Notes: generated by a model from the letters alone, not told the origin. A DNA stretch of 64,000 bases from an uncultured Persicobacter sp. (GCA_947498325.1 CANMKE010000002.1:1-64000); one strand, 5' to 3'; positions 8,606 to 15,518 are shown, counted from the first letter of the stretch. Translations and numbers: made by a program.

Positions 8606-10153
8606 ATGGAAAAAGAAGTAAGAGTTCGTTTCGCCCCCTCACCAACGGGAGCCCTTCATATCGGTGGTGTCCGCACTGCCCTTTTCAATTACCTGTTCGC
8701 ACGCAAAAATGGTGGTAAATTCCTTTTGAGATTGGAAGATACCGACCAGAGCCGTTTCGTCGAAGGTGCTGAAGCCTACATCCTTGAAGCCCTCAACTGG
8801 TTGGGCATGGAAGTAGATGAAGGTGTTGGCGCAAAAGAGGCTGGGGAGCACGGCCCTTACGTTCAGTCACAACGCAAAGACATCTATCAAAAATATGTGC
8901 AGCAACTGATCGACCAGGACAAAGCATACTACGCTTTCGATACCCCTGAGGAGCTCGATGCAATGCGCGAAAGATTGATGGAAGCTAAAGTGGCACAACC
9001 ACAATACAACTCCATCACCCGTTCATCAATGAAAAACTCTTTGACACTTTCTGCCGAGGAGGTTAAAGCAAAAATGGACGCCGGTGAGCCTTATGTGGTA
9101 CGTTTGAAAGTACCACAAAAAGAGGAAGTACGCCTGAAAGACATGGTTCGAGGATGGGTAAAAGTGATGTCTATCGATATTGATGACAAAGTTTTGCTGA
9201 AATCTGACGGTATGCCGACTTACCACTTGGCCAATGTAGTGGATGATCATCTGATGAAAATCACCCACGTCATTCGTGGTGAAGAGTGGTTGCCTTCAGC
9301 GCCATGCCACGTTTTGCTATATGAATTTTTGGGATGGGAAGACAGCATGCCTGAATTCGCTCACTTGCCGCTAATCCTCAAGCCTGACGGTAACGGTAAA
9401 TTATCGAAGCGTGATGCCGACAAAAAAGGTTACCCAGTATTCCCATTGGACTGGAACGACCCACGCTCTGGCGAAACGTCTATGGGCTTCCGTGAGCAAG
9501 GTTATTTGCCTGAAGCCATGACCAACTTTTTGGCATTGCTGGGCTGGTCTCCAGGAAACGACGAAGAGATGTTCTCTTTGGAGGATCTTTGCGAACGATT
9601 CTCCATTGAGCGTGTAGGTAAGGCAGGAACCAAATTCGACATCCAGAAAGCACAGTGGTTTAATCAGCAATACCTGAAAAACCGCTCTGCAGAAGACCTA
9701 ACCGCTTTTGTATTGGCTGATGCCCAAAAAGCAGGCTTGGAATGTTCTGAAGAAAAAGCCGCAGCGATTGGTCAGTTGCTGAAAGAGCGCGTAACTTTCC
9801 CTACGCAGTTTGTTGCTGAAGGGAAATACTTCTTCGAAGCTCCTACCGCCTACGACGATAAAGTAATCCGCAAAAAATGGACAACTGAAGCGAATGAAGT
9901 TTTGGCTGATTTCAAAAATGTCGTATTGGCATTGGAAGATTTCAATGCAGAAACCGTGAAAGCCGCCTATGTGGAGCTATGCGAAAAACGCGAAATCGGT
10001 ATGGGAAAAGTGATGCAATCTGTACGTGTAGCCATTACAGGGCAAGCGGGAGGAGCAGACCTTTTTGAAACCATCGCGACAATCGGTCAGCAGGAAGTTG
10101 CTGAGCGTATTCAGTCGGCTTTGGATAGCCTAAAAGACAGAATCAAGGCCTAA
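8606..10153 (+). CDS. gltX: glutamate--tRNA ligase
   Basis: Class I aminoacyl-tRNA synthetase charging tRNA-Glu with glutamate. The 515-aa length is usual for Bacteroidota GluRS. The HIGH signature appears as APSPTGALHIGGVRTALFNYL (residues about 10-30) and the KMSKS loop as GNGKLSKRDADKKGYP (about 265-280). The Rossmann core, the GEEWLPSAPCHVLLYEFLGW segment and a C-terminal helical anticodon-binding region are all present and intact. Codon use is biased toward a restricted set, as expected of a highly expressed gene. It is flanked by its own promoter element and terminator. Whether it is discriminating or also charges tRNA-Gln depends on gatCAB elsewhere. Confidence 0.97.
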   Translation: MEKEVRVRFAPSPTGALHIGGVRTALFNYLFARKNGGKFLLRLEDTDQSRFVEGAEAYILEALNWLGMEVDEGVGAKEAGEHGPYVQSQRKDIYQKYVQQLIDQDKAYYAFDTPEELDAMRERLMEAKVAQPQYNSITRSSMKNSLTLSAEEVKAKMDAGEPYVVRLKVPQKEEVRLKDMVRGWVKVMSIDIDDKVLLKSDGMPTYHLANVVDDHLMKITHVIRGEEWLPSAPCHVLLYEFLGWEDSMPEFAHLPLILKPDGNGKLSKRDADKKGYPVFPLDWNDPRSGETSMGFREQGYLPEAMTNFLALLGWSPGNDEEMFSLEDLCERFSIERVGKAGTKFDIQKAQWFNQQYLKNRSAEDLTAFVLADAQKAGLECSEEKAAAIGQLLKERVTFPTQFVAEGKYFFEAPTAYDDKVIRKKWTTEANEVLADFKNVVLALEDFNAETVKAAYVELCEKREIGMGKVMQSVRVAITGQAGGADLFETIATIGQQEVAERIQSALDSLKDRIKA

Positions 10154-10179
10154 TTTTCTGTCAATAGATAATTATAATC

Positions 10180-10214
10180 AAGCCAATGGTGATTTTCACT
10201 GTTGGCTTTTTTAT
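10180..10214 (+). terminator. gltX terminator
   Basis: Stem AAGCCAA / TTGGCTT with inner GTGA / TCAC pairing, followed by TTTTTT, about 30 bp after the stop. Confidence 0.85.
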
Positions 10215-10267
10215 GGTCTGAACTATCTTTGACCGAGAAATTTTTCCTGAAAATAACCCACTAAAGT

Positions 10268-10537
10268 ATGTTCAACGCCATTTTTAAAGGTCAGTGTAAC
10301 CGCAAGAACTATTGGTCATTCCTCCTGCTGAATATTGCCATTGTAATTCTTGGCAACATCATCGTCAAATCAGTTTTACACGACATCTCTAAAATAATCT
10401 ATGTGATCGCCTATGAATTATTGGCCCTTATTCCTCTGCTATTTGTAAGCTATCGCAGGGTTAAAGATACAGGCAAAAAAGGCCTTTACTGGTTTATTGC
10501 ACCCATTTTACTGTTTTTCCCTTCTGCTGAAAAGTAA
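10268..10537 (+). CDS. DUF805 family inner-membrane protein
   Basis: An 89-aa protein with about three hydrophobic helices. It shows the two DUF805 marks: an N-terminal FKGQCNRKNYWSFLLLN (the G-x-x-x-R-x-x-YW pattern) and SYRRVKDTGKKGLYWFI (the R-R-x-x-D-T-G-K-x-G pattern) before the last helix. The family is integral to the cytoplasmic membrane and of unknown function. It is at the short end for the family and ends right after the last helix. It stands alone between terminators. Confidence 0.82.
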   Translation: MFNAIFKGQCNRKNYWSFLLLNIAIVILGNIIVKSVLHDISKIIYVIAYELLALIPLLFVSYRRVKDTGKKGLYWFIAPILLFFPSAEK

Positions 10538-10895
10538 AACATTTTTACCACTGATAATTCCCCAACCGAGCACTGTAGCAGTGGATGCTGAGCGCCTGTG
10601 CGATCAATACCATTTACCTGACGCCACCAAGCCACTTGCAAAAAAAATACCTCCTGAAAACACACAGGAGGTATTAAGAAAAATAAGATACAATCGTCAG
10701 CGGCAATAATTGAAACGCTTCTGAAGCGCTCTGTTGGTCGGTAAGGCTATTCACTATACTCGACTCAAAAGGTGGACGGATACCGATAAGTGATTTAAAA
10801 CCGTGCCCCTCGTCCAATTCATTGGGTCTAACATCATATGCATTTTTTACATTTTAGGTGAATTATTCATTTTAAAAGGTGGTGTAACCATGGCC
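10538..10895. other. 358-bp intergenic region with leftward hairpins
   Basis: This is the 3' side of the leftward gene at 10896-11234. It holds a palindrome GCTTCTGAAGC near 10713, a CCAAT/ATTGG hairpin near 10817 and the strong terminator at 10638-10674. I see no convincing small gene in it. Confidence 0.5.
10638..10674 (-). terminator. leftward terminator with perfect 10-bp stem
   Basis: Stem ATACCTCCTG / CAGGAGGTAT (10647-10656 and 10665-10674), loop of 8. The T-run lies on the minus strand (A-run at 10640-10647), so it ends leftward transcripts, presumably from the gene starting at 11234. Confidence 0.8.
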
Positions 10896-11234
10896 TTAAG
10901 GCTTGTGCTCAAATGTTTTGCGCGTAACGCTAAATCCATCCCGAACCACAACGGTGTACGTTCCTGCAGGCATTCTTTTGAATCGGAAAGGCTTCATGAA
11001 ATCTTCCACACCCTTCACTACCGTAGAAACCACCATCGCACCATCCTCATCATAGATGCTGATTTTCACTTTTGAGGTTTTGTTGGCGATATAAATCACC
11101 TTGTAAAGCTCGGCGTTGTTGTTGGCAATAACACGAAACATTGATTTGCCCTTAGCGGCTTCGTTGTCGTTTGCTCCTGCAAATACTGCAGCAGACATCA
11201 TCATGGCGATCATTACTGAAAAGATCTTTTTCAT
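10896..11234 (-). CDS. small secreted protein, paralogue of the gene at 15136-15483
   Basis: A 112-aa exported protein: MKKIFSVMIAMMMSAAVFA is a signal peptide. The mature part (about 92 aa) starts GANDNEAAKGKSMFRVIANNN and is all-beta in look, ending MPAGTYTVVVRDGFSVTRKTFEH. It matches the 115-aa protein at 15136-15483 along its whole length, including GKS-FRVI, KPFRF, MPAGTYTVVVRDGF and TRKTFEH. The last ~60 residues resemble the fold of a T9SS type A sorting domain (DLPAGxYxV pattern), but here it makes up most of the mature protein instead of a tail, so secretion by T9SS is only a possibility. Function unknown. Its upstream region is homologous to that of the 30-aa peptide genes. Confidence 0.85.
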   Translation of the reverse strand: MKKIFSVMIAMMMSAAVFAGANDNEAAKGKSMFRVIANNNAELYKVIYIANKTSKVKISIYDEDGAMVVSTVVKGVEDFMKPFRFKRMPAGTYTVVVRDGFSVTRKTFEHKP

Positions 11235-11270
11235 AGTCGTAATAGTTAGGTTAAATGTTTAATTACATTG

Positions 11271-11458
11271 TAAACATACGGCCTTAAAATTATGAAATTG
11301 ATACAATTATCAACTTTTTAATTTGACTTCTAACGTTTTTCAACTATAATAATTATCAATATCGCAATGCGGCAATAGACTTCTTCCCTCATTATTCAAA
11401 CTTTCCGAAAAAGTATATTCCAATTTTAAAGCCTTGAATCGGAAACGGCTAATGTTAA
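11271..11458 (-). promoter_or_regulatory. shared upstream region of the 10896 gene: -7-like box and distal AATGTTAA element
   Basis: On the minus strand a TATGTTTA box (11271-11278) lies 37 bp upstream of the ATG. The element read on the plus strand as AATGTTAA lies at 11451-11458, 217 bp upstream. Between them is an AATTTTAAAGCCTTGAAT stretch similar to that upstream of the 15136 gene. The same spacing recurs at all six loci of this block. Confidence 0.6.
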
Positions 11459-11640
11459 TTTTCCGCTTTAATTTTTCTGATTTTGAAAATTTGAAAATCA
11501 ACGGTAATTCCCGCCCCATTTTTTAATTTATTTTTAATACGTATGCATCCTCAAGAAAATGCCCCGTAGTGGCAAAGGATAAAACAGTGTCTGGTGGGAG
11601 GTAATTTGAAAACTAAAAAACAGGCTCAGAAAATTTTGGG

Positions 11641-11668
11641 CAAAAAAAAATGCCCTGTTAAGGCATTT
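11641..11668 (-). terminator. terminator of cassette A
   Basis: Minus-strand stem AAATGCC / GGCATTT (11648-11654 and 11662-11668) followed by nine T. A second small stem CTCGA / TCGAG lies just upstream at 11676-11688. Confidence 0.8.
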
Positions 11669-11708
11669 ACCGATGCTCGACGATCGAGACTTATTCCTTC
11701 ATTACTGA

Positions 11709-11771
11709 TTCATCATGCTGACATATCTAATGCAAACCGTTTGCATGGATAGTCAACTTCAGTATGATGAA
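11709..11771 (-). other. long 3'-UTR hairpin, cassette A
   Basis: Nested pairing from outside in: TTCATCAT (11709-11716) with ATGATGAA (11764-11771); TGAC with GTCA; TATC with GATA; and a perfect ATGCAAAC / GTTTGCAT core (11730-11746, one central base). It begins six bases after the 30-aa gene's stop codon. Confidence 0.7.
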
Positions 11772-11776
11772 CCAGA

Positions 11777-11869
11777 TTAGAATTTACTGATATTGGTGAA
11801 AGTGCTTGCGGGCATTTCTTCTAAAATTCCTTTCATTAAACTAACGATACTCTTCATTAAACTTTTCAT
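11777..11869 (-). CDS. 30-aa amphipathic peptide, copy A
   Basis: A 30-codon ORF starting MKSLMKSIVSLMKG and ending MPASTFTNISKF. Residues 1-19 would form an amphipathic helix (Lys at 2, 6 and 13; Leu/Met/Ile/Val on the other face). Evidence that it is translated: from codon 11 to the stop, copy A differs from copies B/C at nine codons, of which seven are silent third-position changes (for example CCC/CCA, GCA/GCG, ACT/ACC, AAT/AAC, TTC/TTT) and one is Glu/Asp. Codons 6-10 are more diverged. The ILEEMPASTFT segment matches FEEMPAGTYT of the 115-aa protein at 15136. No cleavable signal peptide. Function unknown; a membrane-active or signalling peptide is only a guess. Confidence 0.7.
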   Translation of the reverse strand: MKSLMKSIVSLMKGILEEMPASTFTNISKF

Positions 11870-11908
11870 AATTCTTTTGTTTTGTGTTTTTACTTATTGT
11901 TTACATTA

Positions 11909-12095
11909 CAAATGTACGTGACTAATTTTATTAAATTCATACGTTTGCCACATTTTTAAATCAGCCTACAGCCTCACAGCGCAGGTCCAATTATCAATTT
12001 CGCAAACCAGCCTTTTTTATTAGCCTCATTTTCCTACCTTTTTTTAATTCAATACCCCATTTTCAAACCTTTTGACACCAACACCCCAATGTTAA
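11909..12095 (-). promoter_or_regulatory. promoter and distal element of cassette A
   Basis: Minus-strand TACATTTG (11909-11916), a consensus TAnnTTTG box, lies 40 bp upstream of the ATG. The AATGTTAA element is at 12088-12095, 219 bp upstream. Confidence 0.65.
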
Positions 12096-12273
12096 GTTTT
12101 CATGTGTAAAAAACGAAATGACAGATTTGTAAATTATACCACTGATATAATTTTCTTATTGTGAATTAGGCAATTGCTTCAGCCACCAAAACGGAACAAA
12201 GTAATACAAAGACTAATGGATAGGGATCGAGCGAATCAGAGGGGGGAGAGCACTGCTACCTGAAATTTTGGAC

Positions 12274-12300
12274 AAAAAAAAATGCCCTGTTAAGGCATTT
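12274..12300 (-). terminator. terminator of cassette B
   Basis: Same AAATGCC / GGCATTT stem (12280-12286 and 12294-12300) and T-run as in cassette A. Confidence 0.8.
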
Positions 12301-12340
12301 ACCGACGCTCGACAATCGAGGCTTGTTCTCTCATTACTGG

Positions 12341-12403
12341 TTCATCATGCTGACATATCTAATGCAAACCGTTTGCATGGATAGTCAACTTCAATATGAT
12401 GAA
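12341..12403 (-). other. long 3'-UTR hairpin, cassette B
   Basis: TTCATCAT (12341-12348) pairs with ATGATGAA (12396-12403); the core ATGCAAAC / GTTTGCAT is at 12362-12378. Confidence 0.7.
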
Positions 12404-12408
12404 ACAGC

Positions 12409-12501
12409 TTAAAATTTACTGATGTTAGTGAAGGTGCTCGCTGGCATATCTTCTAAAATTCCTGTCATCAATTTTGCGAATGTGTTCATTAAACTTTTCA
12501 T
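12409..12501 (-). CDS. 30-aa amphipathic peptide, copy B
   Basis: Encodes a 30-aa peptide beginning MKSLMNTFAKLMTGILEDM and ending ASTFTNISKF, identical to copy C. Relative to copy A, the N-terminal MKSLM, the GILE segment and the last 12 residues are kept, while residues 6-10 changed. It has the same TACATTTG promoter box and 3' hairpins. An 85-codon frame on the opposite strand (12422-12679) overlaps it but crosses the promoter and is absent from cassette A, so I prefer the 30-codon gene. Confidence 0.7.
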   Translation of the reverse strand: MKSLMNTFAKLMTGILEDMPASTFTNISKF

Positions 12502-12540
12502 AATTCTTTTGTTTTGTGTTTTTACTTATTGTTTACATTA

Positions 12541-12727
12541 CAAATGTACGCGACTAATTTTATTAAATTCATACGTTTATCAGATTTTTAAATCAGCCCA
12601 CAGCCTCACAGCGCAGGTCCAATTATCAATTTCGCAAATCAGCCTTTTTTATCAGCCTCATTTTCCTACCTTTTTTTAATTCAATACCCCATTTTCAAAC
12701 CTTTTGACACCAACACCCCAATGTTAA
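12541..12727 (-). promoter_or_regulatory. promoter and distal element of cassette B
   Basis: TACATTTG on the minus strand (12541-12548), 40 bp upstream of the ATG; AATGTTAA at 12720-12727, 219 bp upstream. Confidence 0.65.
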
Positions 12728-12915
12728 GTTTTCATGTGTGAAAAACGAAATGACAGATTTGTAAATTATACCACTGATATAATTTTCTTATTGTGAATTA
12801 GGCAATTGCTTCAGCCACCAAAACGAGGCAAGCAATGGCAACAAATCAACACAAAGACTAATGGTTAGAGATCGGGGGAATCGGAAGGGGAGCACTGCAA
12901 CCTGAAATTTTGGAC

Positions 12916-12942
12916 AAAAAAAAATGCCCTGTTAAGGCATTT
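12916..12942 (-). terminator. terminator of cassette C
   Basis: AAATGCC / GGCATTT stem (12922-12928 and 12936-12942) with minus-strand T-run. Confidence 0.8.
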
Positions 12943-12982
12943 ACCGACGCTCGACAATCGAGACTTGTTCTCTCATTACTGG

Positions 12983-13045
12983 TTCATCATGCTGACATAT
13001 CTAATGCAAACCGTTTGCATGGATAGTCAACTTCAATATGATGAA
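12983..13045 (-). other. long 3'-UTR hairpin, cassette C
   Basis: TTCATCAT (12983-12990) with ATGATGAA (13038-13045); core ATGCAAAC / GTTTGCAT at 13004-13020. Confidence 0.7.
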
Positions 13046-13050
13046 ACAGC

Positions 13051-13143
13051 TTAAAATTTACTGATGTTAGTGAAGGTGCTCGCTGGCATATCTTCTAAAA
13101 TTCCTGTCATCAATTTTGCGAATGTGTTCATTAAACTTTTCAT
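13051..13143 (-). CDS. 30-aa amphipathic peptide, copy C
   Basis: Encodes the same peptide as copy B, with the same start and stop context. B and C differ only in scattered bases outside the frame, so this is a recent duplication. Confidence 0.7.
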   Translation of the reverse strand: MKSLMNTFAKLMTGILEDMPASTFTNISKF

Positions 13144-13182
13144 AATTCTTTTGTTTTGTGTTTTTACTTATTGTTTACATTA

Positions 13183-13369
13183 CAAATGTACGCGACTAAT
13201 TTTATTAAATTCATACGTTTATCAAATTTTTAAATCAGCCCACAGCCTCACAGCGCAGGTCCAATTATCAATTTCGCAAACCAGCCTTTTTTATCAGTCC
13301 CATTTTCCTACCTTTTTTTAATTCAATACCCCATTTTCAAACCTTTTGACACCAACACCCCAATGTTAA
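13183..13369 (-). promoter_or_regulatory. promoter and distal element of cassette C
   Basis: TACATTTG on the minus strand (13183-13190), 40 bp upstream; AATGTTAA at 13362-13369, 219 bp upstream. Confidence 0.65.
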
Positions 13370-13564
13370 GTTTTCAGGTATAAAAAACGAAATGACAGAT
13401 TTGTAAATTATACCACTGATATAATTTTCTTATTGTGAATTAGGCAATTGCTTCAGCCACCAAAACGAGGCAAGCAATGGCAACAAATCAACACAAAGAC
13501 TAATGGTTAGAGATCGGGGGAATCGGAAGGGGAGCACTGTGACTAATGCGACAACCCATAATGA

Positions 13565-13692
13565 ACACATGCCTGTCCTACTTATCGAAAATTTGGAAAT
13601 ACAATTCCAGGTGTGCGATGGACGATAAGCAATTGACGGATTGAAAAAATCGGTGTGAATCTCTTTAGTCTGTGGACAACATTAAGACATGC
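13565..13692. repeat. diverged copy of the window-start repeat
   Basis: Matches the second half of the 181-bp unit at 1-393 with many substitutions: GCGATGGACGAT for GCGATGGGCGAT, then an A-run, AATCGGTGTGAATCT, AGTCTGTGGACAACAT and ACATGC. Non-coding. Confidence 0.65.
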
Positions 13693-13756
13693 CGTATTTA
13701 CAGGCTGCGCCCCTACAGAAGCTGTATCCTTGTTTTCAATTAGCCATTGAAATATT

Positions 13757-13786
13757 TTGGGCAAAAAAAAAGCCCCAAATGGCGCT
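13757..13786 (-). terminator. probable degraded terminator of the decayed unit
   Basis: Minus strand AGCGCC-ATTT-GGGGCT with one mismatch, followed by nine T. Its place relative to the relic at 14068-14115 matches the terminators of the intact units. Confidence 0.45.
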
Positions 13787-14067
13787 CTTGATTAACTTTA
13801 AATTTTTTGATGATGTGCATATGGGCAAACCTATTAGGTTACCCACAGCTGGCTGTCTGTTCTGCCCACTAATCAATAATTTTTGGACTTTTTGAAATAT
13901 GACGACTAACTTTTCATCCATCCAACAATGCTAATACTACTATTTGCTGAATAGCAGCGGCAATATGGAAAGCTGATCTGTATTTAATTTTTTTTCTGGG
14001 CGAAGGCACACGACTAAGATTGCTTTTGCTCCGAAAGGTGAAATACATCAACAGGAATCATTGATGA

Positions 14068-14115
14068 TCAAATAAACACAGTTAGTGGCAGTACGATAGA
14101 CAACACCTTCATCAT
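14068..14115 (-). pseudogene. decayed member of the small secreted protein family
   Basis: A 15-codon frame, MMKVLSIVLPLTVFI then stop, which aligns with the start of the 115-aa protein (MKKVLSIAFALILV). Upstream sequence is clearly family-like: TACATTTG box on the minus strand at 14154-14161, a TGTAATCAATCAACAAAG stretch as in the 15136 leader, and AATGTTAA at 14333-14340, 218 bp upstream. Downstream to about 13790 no mature domain can be read. I interpret it as a gene remnant; a functional 15-aa peptide cannot be excluded. Confidence 0.55.
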
Positions 14116-14491
14116 CGCTTGTAATACACTTGCTTTGTTGATTGATTACACTGCAAATGTAAAGAACATGATTTAAAAATTTGCACATTTATGAAGTTTT
14201 GAAAAGCTAAAAAGCGCATTTTCAGCGCATCACATTACGGAATTCGTATTTTCCATCTGCTTTTTATTACCAAAATATTATGTTTTACGAAAAAGGCACA
14301 TTCGTTTTCGAGCATTTTGAGTACAGTCCGCTAATGTTAATTTTTTGACAATCCTGATCAGAAATACAGATTTCAAAAATAAAAGACTTTTATCTCCTTC
14401 ATATTGGTAATTTTAAAATTATCGAACGTTTGCATTCCCCAAACACTAAGAATTGTCCAAATGATAACGAGCCCAAAACCGATAGAATAGT

Positions 14492-14499
14492 TATCTTTG
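14492..14499 (+). promoter_or_regulatory. -7 element (TATCTTTG)
   Basis: TAnnTTTG consensus, 17 bp before the ATG of the 14516 gene, implying a very short leader. Confidence 0.55.
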
Positions 14500-14515
14500 T
14501 CGAAAAGAAAGAAAT

Positions 14516-14971
14516 ATGTACAGTGCTGATAAAAAAATAAAAAGACTCAAAAAAGCCAATGTGTTGGGCTATGCCATGCTGTTAATTGCAGGTGTGGTTT
14601 TCATCACCAAAGACCCCGACAACGCAAGCACCTATAGGTATTTCGGTAACAACCTGCACGTGGTGGCTTTGCTTATTTTTGGGCTGTTCATTGTACTGAA
14701 AAACCATTGGCAGATCCGTAGAATATCGGGAATGGCACTCACCTTCAACGAGGATAAAGTACATTTTGTACACCAACAGCACCAATACAACTTCAGTGCA
14801 AAAAAACAGGCAGAGGAGTTTTACAGAAACGACCGATGGCTACATATCAAACAGAAAGGAAAGGAAAAGCTGATCGTCAACCTTGATGATTTCGCCCTCG
14901 ATCCTCCACAGTTGCACCAACTGAGCCAGGACATTGAAAGCGTACACAAAAAATGGGCACAGGGGAAGTAA
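14516..14971 (+). CDS. two-helix membrane protein with C-terminal soluble domain, unknown
   Basis: A 151-aa protein. Residues about 15-33 (VLGYAMLLIAGVVFI) and 46-63 (LHVVALLIFGLFIVL) are membrane helices; the remaining ~85 residues face one side and have alternating beta strands with a final helix (LSQDIESVHKKWAQ). This arrangement recalls bacterial PH-like/YcxB membrane proteins, but similarity is structural only and I do not assign a family. It is the only rightward gene in the 10.9-15.7 kb block and has no evident link to the peptide units. Confidence 0.7.
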   Translation: MYSADKKIKRLKKANVLGYAMLLIAGVVFITKDPDNASTYRYFGNNLHVVALLIFGLFIVLKNHWQIRRISGMALTFNEDKVHFVHQQHQYNFSAKKQAEEFYRNDRWLHIKQKGKEKLIVNLDDFALDPPQLHQLSQDIESVHKKWAQGK

Positions 14972-14998
14972 AATGGCATCCCGCAAAAAAGTATAGAC

Positions 14999-15025
14999 AA
15001 AAAAAAATGCCCTAAAAAGGCATTT
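14999..15025 (-). terminator. terminator of the 15136 gene
   Basis: Minus-strand AAATGCC / GGCATTT stem (15005-15011 and 15019-15025) with a T-run. It is nearly the same sequence as in cassettes A-C, with a changed loop; a CTCG / CGAG mini-hairpin lies beside it at about 15033-15046. Confidence 0.85.
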
Positions 15026-15059
15026 ATTGCTGCTCGACTACCGAGACTTTTGTTCCCAA

Positions 15060-15134
15060 TGATTCATCGTGTTGACGTAAGAGGACAATCACTCCTGGAT
15101 TGCACTCTTATTGTCAACCTTCGCCGATGAATCA
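15060..15134 (-). other. long 3'-UTR hairpin of the 15136 gene
   Basis: Nested pairs: TGATTCATCG (15060-15069) with CGATGAATCA (15125-15134); TTGAC with GTCAA; AAGAG with CTCTT; CAATC with GATTG. The architecture equals that of cassettes A-C but with different sequence in the inner stems, so pairing is preserved while bases differ. Confidence 0.7.
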
Positions 15135-15135
15135 A

Positions 15136-15483
15136 TTACAATGCTGGTGTGTGCTCGAATGTTTTACGAGTAACCCCAAAACCATCTCTTACTACCACGG
15201 TATAAGTTCCCGCTGGCATCTCTTCGAAACGGAAAGGTTTCATAAATTCGTTTTTGTCTTTGATTGCTGATTTAGCCACCAAGTTTCCTGCTTCATTGTA
15301 AAGTGATACAACCACCTTAGAATCTTTATTCGCCATATACAATACTTTGTACACTTGCGCGTTTGAATTTCCGATCACACGGAAGAAAGATTTTCCTTTG
15401 GCTGACTCGTTGTCATTTGTTCCTGCGAATGCAAAAGAAGAAACCAAAATTAAGGCGAAGGCAATAGACAATACTTTTTTCAT
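15136..15483 (-). CDS. small secreted protein, paralogue of 10896-11234
   Basis: A 115-aa exported protein with signal peptide MKKVLSIAFALILVSSFAFA. The mature part starts GTNDNESAKGKSFFRVIGNSN and ends MPAGTYTVVVRDGFGVTRKTFEHTPAL. It is collinear with the 112-aa paralogue at 10896. The C-terminal beta-rich segment is similar in layout to T9SS sorting domains, but the protein consists of little else. The DNA over FEEMPAGT (near 15205-15230) is close to the matching segment of the 30-aa genes, supporting common descent. It is probably highly expressed, given a clean consensus promoter and a strong, structured 3' end. Function unknown. Confidence 0.85.
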   Translation of the reverse strand: MKKVLSIAFALILVSSFAFAGTNDNESAKGKSFFRVIGNSNAQVYKVLYMANKDSKVVVSLYNEAGNLVAKSAIKDKNEFMKPFRFEEMPAGTYTVVVRDGFGVTRKTFEHTPAL

Positions 15484-15518
15484 CGTTGTAATTTCTTTGT
15501 TTGTTATTGATTACAATA

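Larger units (their letters stand above)
11605..13540. repeat. three tandem 632-642 bp cassettes, each a complete mini expression unit
   Basis: Cassette A (about 11605-12250) is diverged; cassettes B (about 12251-12892) and C (about 12893-13540) are almost identical. Read leftward, each holds: the AATGTTAA element, a TACATTTG box, a 30-codon gene, a long hairpin, a CTCGA/TCGAG hairpin and a terminator. Start-codon spacing is 632 bp (A-B) and 642 bp (B-C). No transposase or terminal inverted repeats are visible, so these look like segmental duplications of a gene, not a mobile element. Confidence 0.85.

Noticed and set aside
12422-13321. Two near-identical 85-codon plus-strand frames (12422-12679 and 13064-13321) starting MLVKVLAGISSKIP
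   Set aside because: They are antisense to the 30-aa genes and run through the promoter and upstream region of those genes. The frame is not kept in cassette A, and the codon-level pattern of change between cassettes supports the minus-strand gene.
11605-13540. CRISPR array or transposon interpretation of the tandem repeats
   Set aside because: Units are over 600 bp, contain a promoter, gene and terminator, and have no spacer structure, terminal inverted repeats or transposase.
13736-13921. 61-codon minus-strand frame starting MDEKLVVIFQKVQKLL
   Set aside because: It crosses the degraded terminator of the decayed unit and has no support beyond being open.
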